Positions 8,744 to 16,890 of a stretch of DNA of 34,018 bases are shown one piece after another. The DNA lies in assembly GCA_944383465.1 (NCBI GenBank), contig CALWPQ010000024.1, positions 1-34,018 on the forward strand. The letters run 5' to 3'. The notes under the pieces are model-generated. The model was not told where the DNA came from and ran no database searches. It saw only the letters and a list, made by a program, of their open reading frames with translations. The position numbers were made by a program, and so were the translations under genes. This stretch comes from an uncultured Clostridia bacterium. GTDB lineage: Bacteria > Bacillota > Clostridia > Peptostreptococcales > Anaerovoracaceae. The stretch's first letter is position 1; every line of letters starts with the position of its first letter.

Positions 8744-8840
8744 AGAGTGACGGCAGAGCTGTCACGAAGGGGCATACCACCTCGGGTATGAAACTTCGTG
8801 ACAGCTCTGTTTTTTGTTTCGGAAAGGAGTGGTATGTAAA
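8744..8840 (+). promoter_or_regulatory. thi operon leader with a terminator-like hairpin (candidate attenuator)
   Basis: CAGAGCTGTCACGAAG (8754-8769) pairs perfectly over 16 bp with CTTCGTGACAGCTCTG (8794-8809), followed at once by six T (8810-8815). Inside are a symmetric GGG/AAA internal loop, a 6-bp stem CATACC/GGTATG and an ACCTCG loop. The stem starts only about 10 nt after the predicted transcription start, so no separate aptamer precedes it. No TPP riboswitch signature (CTGAGA ... ACCTGATCTGGATAATGCC) is present. It looks like an intrinsic terminator that must be overcome to express thiS, or the end of a small RNA of about 70 nt. A structured RNA motif upstream of thiS has been proposed in the literature; I cannot confirm that this is an instance. 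Confidence 0.6.
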
Positions 8841-9035
8841 ATGCTTAAAATCAACGGCTGCGAAAAGGACGCATCCGGACAGACTCTGGCAGATTATCTT
8901 CATAAATCTGGCTATAACTGCGCGCGAATAGCTGTCGAAATCAATCTGTCAATTGTGCCGAAATCAAGGTACGCAGAAACCATTCTCCGTGACGGTGACT
9001 CGGTAGAAATCGTCAGCTTTGTAGGGGGTGGTTGA
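8841..9035 (+). CDS. thiS: Sulfur carrier protein ThiS
   Basis: Ubiquitin-fold carrier of 64 residues that brings sulfur, as a C-terminal thiocarboxylate, to the thiazole synthase ThiG. It begins MLKINGCEKDASG, has the middle segment VAVEINLSIV-like core (IAVEINLSIVPKSRY) and DGDSVEIVSFVGGG; the terminal Gly-Gly is the residue pair adenylated by ThiF. Start at 8841 gives the normal length. The ribosome binding site AGGAG (8825-8829) is 11 nt away but only 4 nt from a start-stop ATGTAA at 8834-8839, an odd arrangement that could tune initiation. The stop overlaps the thiF GTG by 8 nt. First gene of the thi operon. Confidence 0.93.
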   Translation: MLKINGCEKDASGQTLADYLHKSGYNCARIAVEINLSIVPKSRYAETILRDGDSVEIVSFVGGG

Positions 9036-9690
9036 TATTATCTCAAAAGAAGAATTGGAGCGTGCGTTTGATTCCCGCTTTCCGGCAGAAACAAAGGCAA
9101 AGCTTGCCGACGCCCGCGTGGCTGTCGCAGGCCTCGGCGGTCTTGGCTCAAACATAGCCGTAATGCTCGCAAGGAGCGGTGTCGGTCACCTTTTTCTTGT
9201 GGATTTTGATGTTGTTGACGTTACTAATCTAAACAGGCAGGCTTACAGCGCATCGCACATAGGAAAACCTAAAACAGAGGCCATTAAAGACATTATTGCT
9301 GAAATCAATCCGTATCTCGACGTTGAAGTATGCTGCAAAACCGTGGACGAAAACAATGCCGAAGAGCTTTTCGGATCATATGATATCGTCTGCGAAGCAT
9401 TCGACAGGGCAGAAAACAAATCAATGCTCATATCCTTTCTTCTTTCCGCATGTCCCGAAATGCGCATCGTTTCGGGAAACGGAATGGCGGGCTACGGAAA
9501 CTGCAACGATATACAAACGAAAAAAATATTCGAGCGCTTATACGTATGCGGAGATGGAAAGAGCGGAATTGAAGGCGGAATCGGTCTTATGGCTCCGCGC
9601 GTAGCAGTATGCGCGGGTCATCAGGCAGACAAGGTCATCGAGCTTATACTCGGAGACGTTTCCGCTGCAGCGGATAATTTCAGTGATTAA
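9028..9690 (+). CDS. thiF: ThiS adenylyltransferase ThiF (short, family-2 type)
   Basis: E1-like enzyme of 220 residues that activates the ThiS C-terminus with ATP before sulfur transfer. The nucleotide-binding loop GLGGLGS (about 35-41) is followed by LVDFDVVDVTNLNRQAY, the canonical Asp and Asn-Arg region of ThiF/MoeB/E1 proteins, and by KTEAIKDIIAEINP. The short length without the C-terminal CXXC zinc motif fits the clostridial second ThiF family rather than the 250-residue E. coli type. Translation would begin at GTG 9028, overlapping thiS, with GGGGG just before it. Position between thiS and thiG supports the role. Confidence 0.9.
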   Translation: MVDIISKEELERAFDSRFPAETKAKLADARVAVAGLGGLGSNIAVMLARSGVGHLFLVDFDVVDVTNLNRQAYSASHIGKPKTEAIKDIIAEINPYLDVEVCCKTVDENNAEELFGSYDIVCEAFDRAENKSMLISFLLSACPEMRIVSGNGMAGYGNCNDIQTKKIFERLYVCGDGKSGIEGGIGLMAPRVAVCAGHQADKVIELILGDVSAAADNFSD

Positions 9691-9723
9691 TACTGAGTGA
9701 TTAAAAGAAAGGAATTACATAAA

Positions 9724-10488
9724 ATGCAGGATAAACTTATTTTAGGCGGACACGAATTTACGAGCCGCTTTATTCTCGGGTCGGGAAAATACAATCTCAA
9801 TCTCATAAACGCTGCCGTGGAAGAAGGCGGCGCCGAGATTATCACGCTCGCCATAAGAAGAGCCAACACTCAGCCGAGCGAAAACATTCTCGACTTTATT
9901 CCCAAAGGGGTTACCCTTCTTCCCAACACCTCCGGCGCAAGAAATGCCGATGAGGCTGTGAGAATTGCCCGTCTCGGCCGTGAAATGGGCTGCGGCGATT
10001 TTGTAAAAATCGAAATAATGCACGATGCGAAATATCTGCTTCCGGATAACTACGAAACGGTGCGTGCTACCGAGATCCTGGCAAAGGAAGGCTTTATTGT
10101 GCTCCCTTATATGCATCCCGACCTCAATGTCGCACGCGACCTTCAAAATGCGGGCGCTGCCGCAGTAATGCCTCTTGCATCGCCGATCGGAAGCAATAGC
10201 GGTCTTGCGACAAAAGCTTTTATTCAAATCCTGATCGACGAAATTGATCTTCCCATTATCGTAGATGCAGGGATCGGCAAGCCTTCTCAGGCCTGCGAGG
10301 CTATGGAAATGGGCGCTGCCGCTATCATGGCAAACACGGCCATCGCAACGGCAGGAGATATCCCTGCGATGGCGAGGGCTTTCAGACAGGCAATCGAAGC
10401 CGGACGCACGGCATATGTAACGGGTATGGGACGCGTTCTCACAAGAGGCGGAAGCGCATCCGACCCTCTCACAGGTTTCCTCAGATAA
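9724..10488 (+). CDS. thiG: Thiazole synthase ThiG
   Basis: TIM-barrel enzyme of 254 residues that condenses 1-deoxy-D-xylulose 5-phosphate, dehydroglycine and ThiS thiocarboxylate into the thiazole phosphate. The N-terminus [19 protein letters not shown] is typical. Lys95 in [10 protein letters not shown] is the Schiff-base lysine. [17 protein letters not shown], the [17 protein letters not shown] loop, [11 protein letters not shown] and ANTAIATA are all family signatures. The ATG at 9724 is preferred over an in-frame upstream start at 9697 because AGAAAGGA (about 9705-9712) precedes it and homologues begin here. It is followed by thiH after 14 bp. Confidence 0.95.
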   Translation: MQDKLILGGHEFTSRFILGSGKYNLNLINAAVEEGGAEIITLAIRRANTQPSENILDFIPKGVTLLPNTSGARNADEAVRIARLGREMGCGDFVKIEIMHDAKYLLPDNYETVRATEILAKEGFIVLPYMHPDLNVARDLQNAGAAAVMPLASPIGSNSGLATKAFIQILIDEIDLPIIVDAGIGKPSQACEAMEMGAAAIMANTAIATAGDIPAMARAFRQAIEAGRTAYVTGMGRVLTRGGSASDPLTGFLR

Positions 10489-10502
10489 GAAAGGAGATTA
10501 AA

Positions 10503-11762
10503 ATGAACGAAGAAACTCAGGTTTATTTTATAGACAACGACACCTTGCCGCCCGAAGCCGCGGAAAGAAAGAAAAGGCTCGAGCAGGACCCGTCATCGAG
10601 AATCGATCATATGACATACTTGCCCGGTATGGAAGTTATTGAATCGGATATACAGGAAAAAGTAATCTCGCAGATGAACGCATATGATTACGATAAATAC
10701 ACAGCAGAAGATGTTGAGCGTGCGCTTTCCCACGAAACATGTACAATCGAGGATTTTAAAGCGCTGCTCTCCCCTGCCGCAGCTCCATTCCTTGAGCGCA
10801 TGGCAAGAAGAGCCGAACTGGAAACGAGAAAGCATTTCGGAAACACGGTCTACATATTTACACCGCTCTATATAGCCAACTTCTGTCAGAATTACTGCAT
10901 CTACTGCGGCTTTAACTGCTACAACAATATTCACAGAAAGAAGCTCACTATGGAAGAAATTGAACATGAAGTTCAGGTTATTGCCGCTACGGGAATGGAA
11001 GAGATTCTGATTCTTACAGGCGAAAGCCGCAAATACTCCGATCTTGAATATATAGGTAAGGCTGTAAAGATAGCACGCAAGTATTTTAAAAATATCGGCA
11101 TCGAAATATATCCGGTGAACACCGACGAATACGCTTATCTGCATGAGTGCGGCGTCGATTACGTGACGGTATTCCAGGAAACATACAACAGCGACAAGTA
11201 CGAAACGCTCCATCTGCTCGGCCACAAGAGAATCTGGCCGTATCGCTTTGACGCTCAGGAGCGTGCGCTCCGCGGCGGGATGCGCGGCGTATCGTTTTCG
11301 GCGCTGCTCGGACTTGATGATTTCAGGAAAGACGCGCTTGCAAGCGCGCTTCATGTATATTACATAAACAGAAAATATCCGCATGCCGAGCTGAGTCTCA
11401 GCTGTCCGCGCCTGCGCCCTATCATCAACAACGATAAGATAAATCCGCGTGATGTCGGCGAAAAGGAACTGTGTCAGATACTCTGTGCTTACAGAATATT
11501 CCTTCCTTATGTCGGCATCACGGTCTCCAGCCGTGAAAACGAGCGTTTCAGAAACGGTATAACTCACATCTGCGCAACAAAGGTCTCCGCCGGAGTGTCG
11601 ACAGGCGTCGGCGACCATGAAACAAAATACGAAGGCAAGGAAGACGCCGATGTTGGCGACGAGCAGTTTGAGATAGATGACAACCGTTCGTTTGAGCGCA
11701 TGTACAAGGATATGGAGGCCGGCGGCTTGCAGCCAGTTCTCAACGACTATCTCTATGTATAA
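10503..11762 (+). CDS. thiH: 2-iminoacetate synthase (tyrosine lyase) ThiH, radical SAM
   Basis: Radical S-adenosylmethionine enzyme of 419 residues that cleaves tyrosine into p-cresol and dehydroglycine for ThiG; it is the anaerobic counterpart of glycine oxidase ThiO. The [4Fe-4S] motif CQNYCIYC gives Cys128, Cys132 and Cys135 in CX3CX2C spacing, preceded by IFTPLYIANF. LTGESRKYSDLEYI and CPRLRPIINN are family segments. Start ATG 10503 follows AAAGGAG. The protein is about 40 residues longer than E. coli ThiH, with the extra part at the N-terminus (about 1-45, charged). The enzyme is oxygen-sensitive, consistent with an anaerobe. Confidence 0.93.
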   Translation: MNEETQVYFIDNDTLPPEAAERKKRLEQDPSSRIDHMTYLPGMEVIESDIQEKVISQMNAYDYDKYTAEDVERALSHETCTIEDFKALLSPAAAPFLERMARRAELETRKHFGNTVYIFTPLYIANFCQNYCIYCGFNCYNNIHRKKLTMEEIEHEVQVIAATGMEEILILTGESRKYSDLEYIGKAVKIARKYFKNIGIEIYPVNTDEYAYLHECGVDYVTVFQETYNSDKYETLHLLGHKRIWPYRFDAQERALRGGMRGVSFSALLGLDDFRKDALASALHVYYINRKYPHAELSLSCPRLRPIINNDKINPRDVGEKELCQILCAYRIFLPYVGITVSSRENERFRNGITHICATKVSAGVSTGVGDHETKYEGKEDADVGDEQFEIDDNRSFERMYKDMEAGGLQPVLNDYLYV

Positions 11763-11779
11763 TATCGCAGGTGCGGCTC

Positions 11780-12403
11780 ATGAAACATACATATGATTTC
11801 AGTAAATATATAGCTGTTACAAACAGGCAGCTCGCAGGCAGCGATGATTCATATTTCAGTCAAATAGAAAAAATAGCTGCGCTTGAGCCGCATGCTGTCA
11901 TCCTTCGCGAGAAAGAGCTTAATCGTGAAGAATATGCGGTCTTTGCGGCACGGGTAAAAAAAATCTGCGATAAATACGGTGTTACGCTTTTTATACACTC
12001 ACATATAGATACAGCCCGCGCCTTATGCTGTAAACACCTTCATTTATCCTTCGCAGATTTTTGCTGCAATACGGAAAAACATGAAAATGACAATTCAGAT
12101 TTATATGATGCAGATAATTTTTTGGCACATTTCGTTAAAATCAGCGTGTCGTGCCATAGTATAGATGAAGTACGGAAAGCAGCAAAACTTGGGGCAACAC
12201 AGATAGTCCTCGGCAACATCTTTGAAACCGACTGTAAAAAGGGGCTTCCCGGAAAAGGCCTTGATTTTCTAAAAGCAGCCTGCCTCGAAAGCAGCGGCTT
12301 ACCGGTATATGCGATAGGCGGGATATCGCCCGCAAATATCGGCGATGTGCTGAATGCCGGCGCCGCGGGCGGCTGCATGATGTCTGGATTTATGAATATG
12401 TAA
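11780..12403 (+). CDS. tenI: Thiazole tautomerase TenI-like protein (ThiE/TenI family)
   Basis: TIM-barrel protein of 207 residues. ThiE (thiamine phosphate synthase) and TenI (thiazole tautomerase, which aromatises the ThiG product) share this fold. Here the phosphate-loop region reads VLGNIFETDCKKGLPGKGL, matching TenI (ETDCKKGL) rather than ThiE, and His126 in VSCHSIDE sits where the TenI active-site His is. The ThiE-typical HLGQED is HLSFADF. TenI is therefore preferred, although some activity as ThiE cannot be excluded. ATG 11780 is chosen (AGGTG 6 nt upstream) over GTG 11771. It is the last gene of the operon, 17 bp after thiH, and has an unusual Cys-rich, acidic stretch at about 94-112. 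Confidence 0.75.
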   Translation: MKHTYDFSKYIAVTNRQLAGSDDSYFSQIEKIAALEPHAVILREKELNREEYAVFAARVKKICDKYGVTLFIHSHIDTARALCCKHLHLSFADFCCNTEKHENDNSDLYDADNFLAHFVKISVSCHSIDEVRKAAKLGATQIVLGNIFETDCKKGLPGKGLDFLKAACLESSGLPVYAIGGISPANIGDVLNAGAAGGCMMSGFMNM

Positions 12404-12522
12404 TTAAGATGCAGACTAAAAGCCGCGCCGCTTCGCAGCGCGCTCTGCGAAAGACTGCTTACGCAGAAGAGTCCGGAGCAGCTGCACATGATCGAATGTT
12501 GTATCAATACATAACAATACAG

Positions 12523-12549
12523 CCACGCGTCAAACGCGTGGTTTTCTTT
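12523..12549 (+). terminator. Terminator of the thi operon
   Basis: CCACGCG (12523-12529), loop TCAAA, CGCGTGG (12535-12541), then TTTTCTTT. It lies 120 nt after tenI. A close relative of this sequence terminates the DUF1275 gene at 33842-33866. Confidence 0.85.
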
Positions 12550-12558
12550 ATACAAAAA

Positions 12559-12588
12559 AGAGCCAGTGTTTTTCACTGACTCTTTTGG
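12559..12588. terminator. Bidirectional terminator between thi operon and the oxidoreductase gene
   Basis: GAGCCAGTG, loop TTTTT, CACTGACTC forms a 9-bp stem with one mismatch. It is preceded by AAAAAA and followed by TTTT, so it can act on both strands. On the minus strand it lies about 30 nt after the oxidoreductase stop and should end that transcript. Confidence 0.8.
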
Positions 12589-12614
12589 TATTCACCGATA
12601 TATACGCTGCAAAC

Positions 12615-15600
12615 CTATGCCTCTGCTGCCATATTCTTATATGTCTCATACCTTTCGCGCGCTTCGTTTTCGCACTTCTCGAAGAGCTGTTCCGCAGTTT
12701 CAGGGAATGTTCTTACGAGCGACGAGTAACGAACTTCGTCCATAATGAAGTCGCGGAAGTTTCCTGTCGGCTCCTTGGAATCGAGAATAAACGGATTCTT
12801 TCCTTCTTCTTTAAGAAGCGGGTTGAATCTCCACATATGCCAGTAGCCGCATTCTACTGCCTTCTTGATTCTCTCCTGAGCAGTGCTCATACCGCCCTTG
12901 ATACCGTGATTGATACAAGGAGCGTATGCGATGATGAGTGACGGTCCCGGATATGCTTCTGCTTCCTTGATAGCCTTGATGAGCTGTGACTGACTTGCAC
13001 CCATAGCTACCTGAGCTACGTAGATATATCCGTATGAAGTAGCCATAAGGCCGAGGTCCTTCTTCTTTGTCTTCATTCCGGAAGCAGCAAACTTAGCAAC
13101 CGCACCTGTCGGCGTAGCCTTTGAAGCCTGACCGCCTGTATTTGAATATACCTCTGTATCGAGTACGAATACATTGATATCTTCGCCCGATGCAAGAGCG
13201 TGGTCGAGTCCGCCGTAACCGATATCGTAAGCCCAGCCGTCGCCGCCGAATATCCACTGCGACTTCTTAACGAGAAGGTCTTCCCCTTCTTTTACGATGT
13301 CGATAAGCTTGCCTGACTCGTCACAAGGAGCGTTTATCTTTTTGATCGCTTCAATGAGCGCTGCCGATGTTGCTTTCGACTCTTCGCCGAGATCCTTAGT
13401 ATCAAGCCAAGCCTGACCCTCTTCCTTACAGATGTCCCATTCAACAAGCTGTGTCACTGCATCGATAATTCTCTGGCGTCTCTGCTTCTGTCCCGCGAGC
13501 ATACCGAGTCCAAACTGAGCGTTGTCCTCGAAGAGCGAGTTACACCATGCAGGTCCCTGCCCCTTGTGGTTCTTTGTATACGGCATCGAAGGTGCCGAAG
13601 CGCCCCAGATCGACGAACATCCCGTTGCGTTGGCAACATACATTCTGTCTCCGAAGAGCTGAGTTATAAGCTTGATGTAAGGAGTTTCTCCGCAGCCTGC
13701 GCATGCGCCCGAGAATTCGAGAAGCGGCTGTTCAAACTGGCTGCCCTTTACGCTGTACTTGTCAAGCGGATTTTCCTTAGGCGATACGCTCATAGCGTAC
13801 TCCCAGTTTTCCGCCTCCGCCATCTGCGTGTGGAGCGGCTGCATACTGAGTGCCTTTTCCTTGGCAGGACAAACTTCTACGCAGCTTCCGCAGCCGAGAC
13901 AATCGAGCGGCGATACCTGCATCTTGAATTTATATGAATTGAGTCCCTTGCCTTCTACTGCGCCGAATCCGGCCGGTGCGTTCTTAACCTCTTCGTCCGT
14001 GAGAAGCACAGGTCTGATTGTAGCGTGAGGACATACATACGAACACTGGTTACACTGAATACACTTTGAAGCGTCCCACTGCGGTACGGAAGCGGCAACA
14101 CCGCGCTTCTCATAAGCCGCCGTTCCTGATTCAAAATGTCCGTCCTCTCTGCCGCTGAACGCGCTTACAGGGAGATTATCGCCCTGGAGATTTGCGATAG
14201 GAAGAACTACCTTTTCGATGAATTCAGGAACCTTCTTTTCGCTTGCGTTTTCGTCCTTTGCGTCAGCCCACGATGCCGGAACATCAATCTTCTTGTAGCC
14301 CGTGAGTCCCGCGTCTACTGCCGCATAGTTCATATTTACTATATTTTCGCCCTTCTTTATGTACGAATTATAGATAGCGTCTTTCATGTACTTAACGGCA
14401 TCGTCAATAGGAATGATGTCGGCAAGCTTAAAGAATGCTGACTGGAGTACGGAATTCGTTCTGTTTCCGAGTCCGAGCTCCTGTGCAATTTTTGTAGCGT
14501 CTATCACATAGAAGTTTACTTTCTTCTCTACGAGAGCGCGCTTTACGCTTGCAGGAAGTTCTGCCTCGAGCTGCTCGATTGTATCCCACTCGCAGTTTAA
14601 GAGGAATGTTCCGCCCTCTTTGATATCTCCGAGGATATCGTACTGCTTGATATATGCCTGATTGTGGCAGGCGATGAAGTCAGCCGTCTTTACGAGGTAA
14701 GTCGATCTGATCGGATTCTTGCCGAATCTCAGGTGCGACTGAGTAACGCCTCCCGACTTCTTTGAATCATAGTGGAAATATGCCTGTGCATACATATCCG
14801 TATGGTCGCCGATGATCTTGATCGAGTTCTTGTTTGCGCCTACCGTACCGTCTGCGCCGAGTCCCCAGAACTTGCATGAAACAGTACCCTCGCCCGCTAC
14901 GTCAATTTCTGGAAGTACCGGCAGCGAATTGTTTGTAACATCGTCAACGATACCGATTACGAAGTTGTTCTTCGGCTCGTCAGCCTTTAAGTTCTCATAT
15001 ACGGAGATGATCTGTGCCGGCGTTACGTCCTTTGAGCCGAGTCCATAGCGGCCGCCTACGATCGTCGCCTGTCTTCCCGCCTTGAAGAAGGCCGCGCATG
15101 TATCAACGTATACAGGTTCTCCGAAGCCCGTAACTTCCTTAACTCTGTCGAGTACGGCAATCTTCTTCGCCGTCTTCGGAATAGCGTCGAGGAATGCGTC
15201 TGCCTTGAAAGGTCTGTAAAGGTGGATCTTTACAAGTCCTACCTTTTCACCCTTGGCAGTGAGCATGTCGATTACTTCTTCTGCTGCTTCGCATACCGAG
15301 CCCATAGCAACTATTACTCTGTCCGCATCCGGTGCTCCATAGTAATTAAAGAGTTTATAGTCACGACCGGTCATTTCGCTTATCTTAGCCATATACTCTT
15401 CTACGATTTCAGGAAGTGCATTGTAGAACTTGTTGCTCGCTTCTCTGCCCTGGAAGTAGATATCAGGGTTCTGAGCAGTACCTCTTATTGTCGGATGCTC
15501 AGGATTGAGCGCATCTGCTCTGAACTTTGCGAGTGCGTCGTAGTCAACGAGCTTTGCGAGTTCATCATAATCGGTACATTCTACCTTCTGGATTTCGTGC

Positions 15601-16133
15601 GATGTTCTAAAACCGTCGAAGAAGTGAATGAAAGGTACTCTGCCCTTTATTGTCGAGAGATGCGCTACTGCCGCAAGATCCATAACTTCCTGTACGGAGT
15701 TTGAACAGAGCATAGCAAATCCCGTCTGGCGGCAGGCCATTACGTCGGAATGGTCTCCGAAAATGCTGAGAGCATGATATGAAAGCGATCTCGCCGTTAC
15801 GTGGAACACGCAAGGGAGAAGCTCTCCTGCAATTTTATACATATTTGGTATCATAAGGAGCAGACCCTGAGATGCTGTATATGTAGTAGTGAGCGCGCCC
15901 GATGTTATTGAGCCGTGAACAGCTCCCGCCGCGCCTGCTTCCGATTCCATCTCGACAACCTTAACAGTCTGTCCGAAAATGTTTTTTCTGCCGTTTGCCG
16001 ACCATTCGTCGGTTACTTCTGCCATTGGAGAAGATGGAGTAATCGGGAAAATACCCGCTACTTCTGTGAACGCATATGACGTCCACGCTGCAGCCGTATT
16101 TCCGTCCATAGTCTTCATAATTTTTTTGCTCAT
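12615..16133 (-). CDS. nifJ: Pyruvate:ferredoxin (flavodoxin) oxidoreductase
   Basis: Single-chain homodimeric-type enzyme of 1172 residues, the standard length. It converts pyruvate, CoA and oxidised ferredoxin to acetyl-CoA, CO2 and reduced ferredoxin in the cytosol. Two ferredoxin-type clusters are bound by Cys691/694/697/701 (CIQCNQCSYVCP) and Cys745/748/751/755 (CLGCGSCVEVCP). CAGCGE (Cys811, Cys814) belongs to the cluster near the thiamine diphosphate. The cofactor site shows GGDGWAYDIGYGGLDHAL and EVYSNTGGQ (about 996-1002). The start is MSKKIMKTMDGNTAAAW, with GGAGG upstream. It is monocistronic, with its own promoter, and adjacent to the Ech hydrogenase, a likely consumer of its reduced ferredoxin. 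Confidence 0.96.
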   Translation of the reverse strand: MSKKIMKTMDGNTAAAWTSYAFTEVAGIFPITPSSPMAEVTDEWSANGRKNIFGQTVKVVEMESEAGAAGAVHGSITSGALTTTYTASQGLLLMIPNMYKIAGELLPCVFHVTARSLSYHALSIFGDHSDVMACRQTGFAMLCSNSVQEVMDLAAVAHLSTIKGRVPFIHFFDGFRTSHEIQKVECTDYDELAKLVDYDALAKFRADALNPEHPTIRGTAQNPDIYFQGREASNKFYNALPEIVEEYMAKISEMTGRDYKLFNYYGAPDADRVIVAMGSVCEAAEEVIDMLTAKGEKVGLVKIHLYRPFKADAFLDAIPKTAKKIAVLDRVKEVTGFGEPVYVDTCAAFFKAGRQATIVGGRYGLGSKDVTPAQIISVYENLKADEPKNNFVIGIVDDVTNNSLPVLPEIDVAGEGTVSCKFWGLGADGTVGANKNSIKIIGDHTDMYAQAYFHYDSKKSGGVTQSHLRFGKNPIRSTYLVKTADFIACHNQAYIKQYDILGDIKEGGTFLLNCEWDTIEQLEAELPASVKRALVEKKVNFYVIDATKIAQELGLGNRTNSVLQSAFFKLADIIPIDDAVKYMKDAIYNSYIKKGENIVNMNYAAVDAGLTGYKKIDVPASWADAKDENASEKKVPEFIEKVVLPIANLQGDNLPVSAFSGREDGHFESGTAAYEKRGVAASVPQWDASKCIQCNQCSYVCPHATIRPVLLTDEEVKNAPAGFGAVEGKGLNSYKFKMQVSPLDCLGCGSCVEVCPAKEKALSMQPLHTQMAEAENWEYAMSVSPKENPLDKYSVKGSQFEQPLLEFSGACAGCGETPYIKLITQLFGDRMYVANATGCSSIWGASAPSMPYTKNHKGQGPAWCNSLFEDNAQFGLGMLAGQKQRRQRIIDAVTQLVEWDICKEEGQAWLDTKDLGEESKATSAALIEAIKKINAPCDESGKLIDIVKEGEDLLVKKSQWIFGGDGWAYDIGYGGLDHALASGEDINVFVLDTEVYSNTGGQASKATPTGAVAKFAASGMKTKKKDLGLMATSYGYIYVAQVAMGASQSQLIKAIKEAEAYPGPSLIIAYAPCINHGIKGGMSTAQERIKKAVECGYWHMWRFNPLLKEEGKNPFILDSKEPTGNFRDFIMDEVRYSSLVRTFPETAEQLFEKCENEARERYETYKNMAAEA

Positions 16134-16174
16134 TTAATTTTTCCTCCAACTGAATTGAAATGGTTTTATATATA

Positions 16175-16203
16175 ATTTTACCATATTTTTTTGTGTTTGT
16201 AAA
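16175..16203 (-). promoter_or_regulatory. Sigma-A promoter of the oxidoreductase gene
   Basis: Minus strand TTTACA (16198-16203), a 17-bp spacer and TAAAAT (16175-16180), about 40 bp before the ATG at 16133. It lies just downstream of the ech terminator, so the gene is transcribed separately. Confidence 0.7.
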
Positions 16204-16238
16204 CAAAAAAGCCTCTTGTTTCTGTGCAAATAAATAAC

Positions 16239-16270
16239 AAAAAAGAGCCGCAGAAAAATACTCACGGCCC
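16239..16270 (-). terminator. Terminator of the ech operon
   Basis: On the minus strand GGGCCG (ending at 16265) pairs with CGGCTC (16250-16245) around an AT-rich loop, followed by TTTTTTGTT. It starts about 25 nt after the echF stop. Confidence 0.75.
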
Positions 16271-16294
16271 TTTCTTTAAAATGAACTTTTATTT

Positions 16295-16879
16295 TTATTC
16301 GATTACGAGACACTTCTTAGGACACTTCTCAACGCAGAGTCCGCACTGTACGCAGGCGCTCTTATCAACAGTCCACTGTTTTTCATCTCTGTTTACGGTA
16401 ATCGCGCTGCAAGGGCAATTTCTTGCGCAGAGTCCGCAGAATACGCAGGAATCCGTATCGCACTTAAGACCACCGCCCGCAGCAGGAGCCGCAGCATCTC
16501 CATCCGCAGCCGGTGCCGCTGGTGCTGCCGGTTTCGGCGCTTCCGGAATGTTAAATGTGTCGATTACCTTCTCACCGCCCGGAGCTGTATACTCAGGCTT
16601 CATCGTGAGGCACTTTTTAGGGCAGTTGTCCACACAAGCGCCGCACTGTACACACTGCATTCTCTGAATTTCCCATGTTCTTGTATCTCTGCTTACAGTA
16701 ATTGCGTTTGCCGGGCATTTTCTCTGGCAGATACCGCAGGTGATGCACGATGTTACGTCTATTTCTACGTGTCCTCTCGTTCTGTCCTGCCACTCTCTTG
16801 CCACTACCGGGTACATACGGGTTGCAGGCTTTTTAAATAAACTTCCGAGTACTACTTTGCCTATTTTAAATGTTGCCAT
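16295..16879 (-). CDS. echF: Ech hydrogenase ferredoxin-like subunit EchF with an extra 2[4Fe-4S] domain
   Basis: Electron-carrying subunit of 194 residues. The N-terminus MATFKIGKVVLGSLFKKPAT and the RMYP segment match the NuoI/EchF type that docks to the hydrogenase. The first domain binds two [4Fe-4S] clusters (Cys45/48/51/55 and Cys76/79/82/86). A linker rich in Ala and Pro (about 113-138) leads to a second ferredoxin domain with two more complete motifs (Cys145/148/151/155 and Cys176/179/182/186). Usual EchF is roughly 120-130 residues with two clusters, so this looks like a domain duplication or fusion, giving four clusters. ATG 16879 is chosen because homologous sequence starts there; the ribosome site is weak (AGAAAGG, 11 nt or more upstream), and the gene follows echE by 11 bp. 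Confidence 0.85.
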   Translation of the reverse strand: MATFKIGKVVLGSLFKKPATRMYPVVAREWQDRTRGHVEIDVTSCITCGICQRKCPANAITVSRDTRTWEIQRMQCVQCGACVDNCPKKCLTMKPEYTAPGGEKVIDTFNIPEAPKPAAPAAPAADGDAAAPAAGGGLKCDTDSCVFCGLCARNCPCSAITVNRDEKQWTVDKSACVQCGLCVEKCPKKCLVIE

Positions 16880-16890
16880 ACTGCGCGCAC

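Noticed and set aside
8744..8815. TPP riboswitch in front of thiS
   Set aside because: The conserved CTGAGA and ACCTGATCTGGATAATGCC elements are absent, and the leader before the terminator stem is too short for the aptamer.
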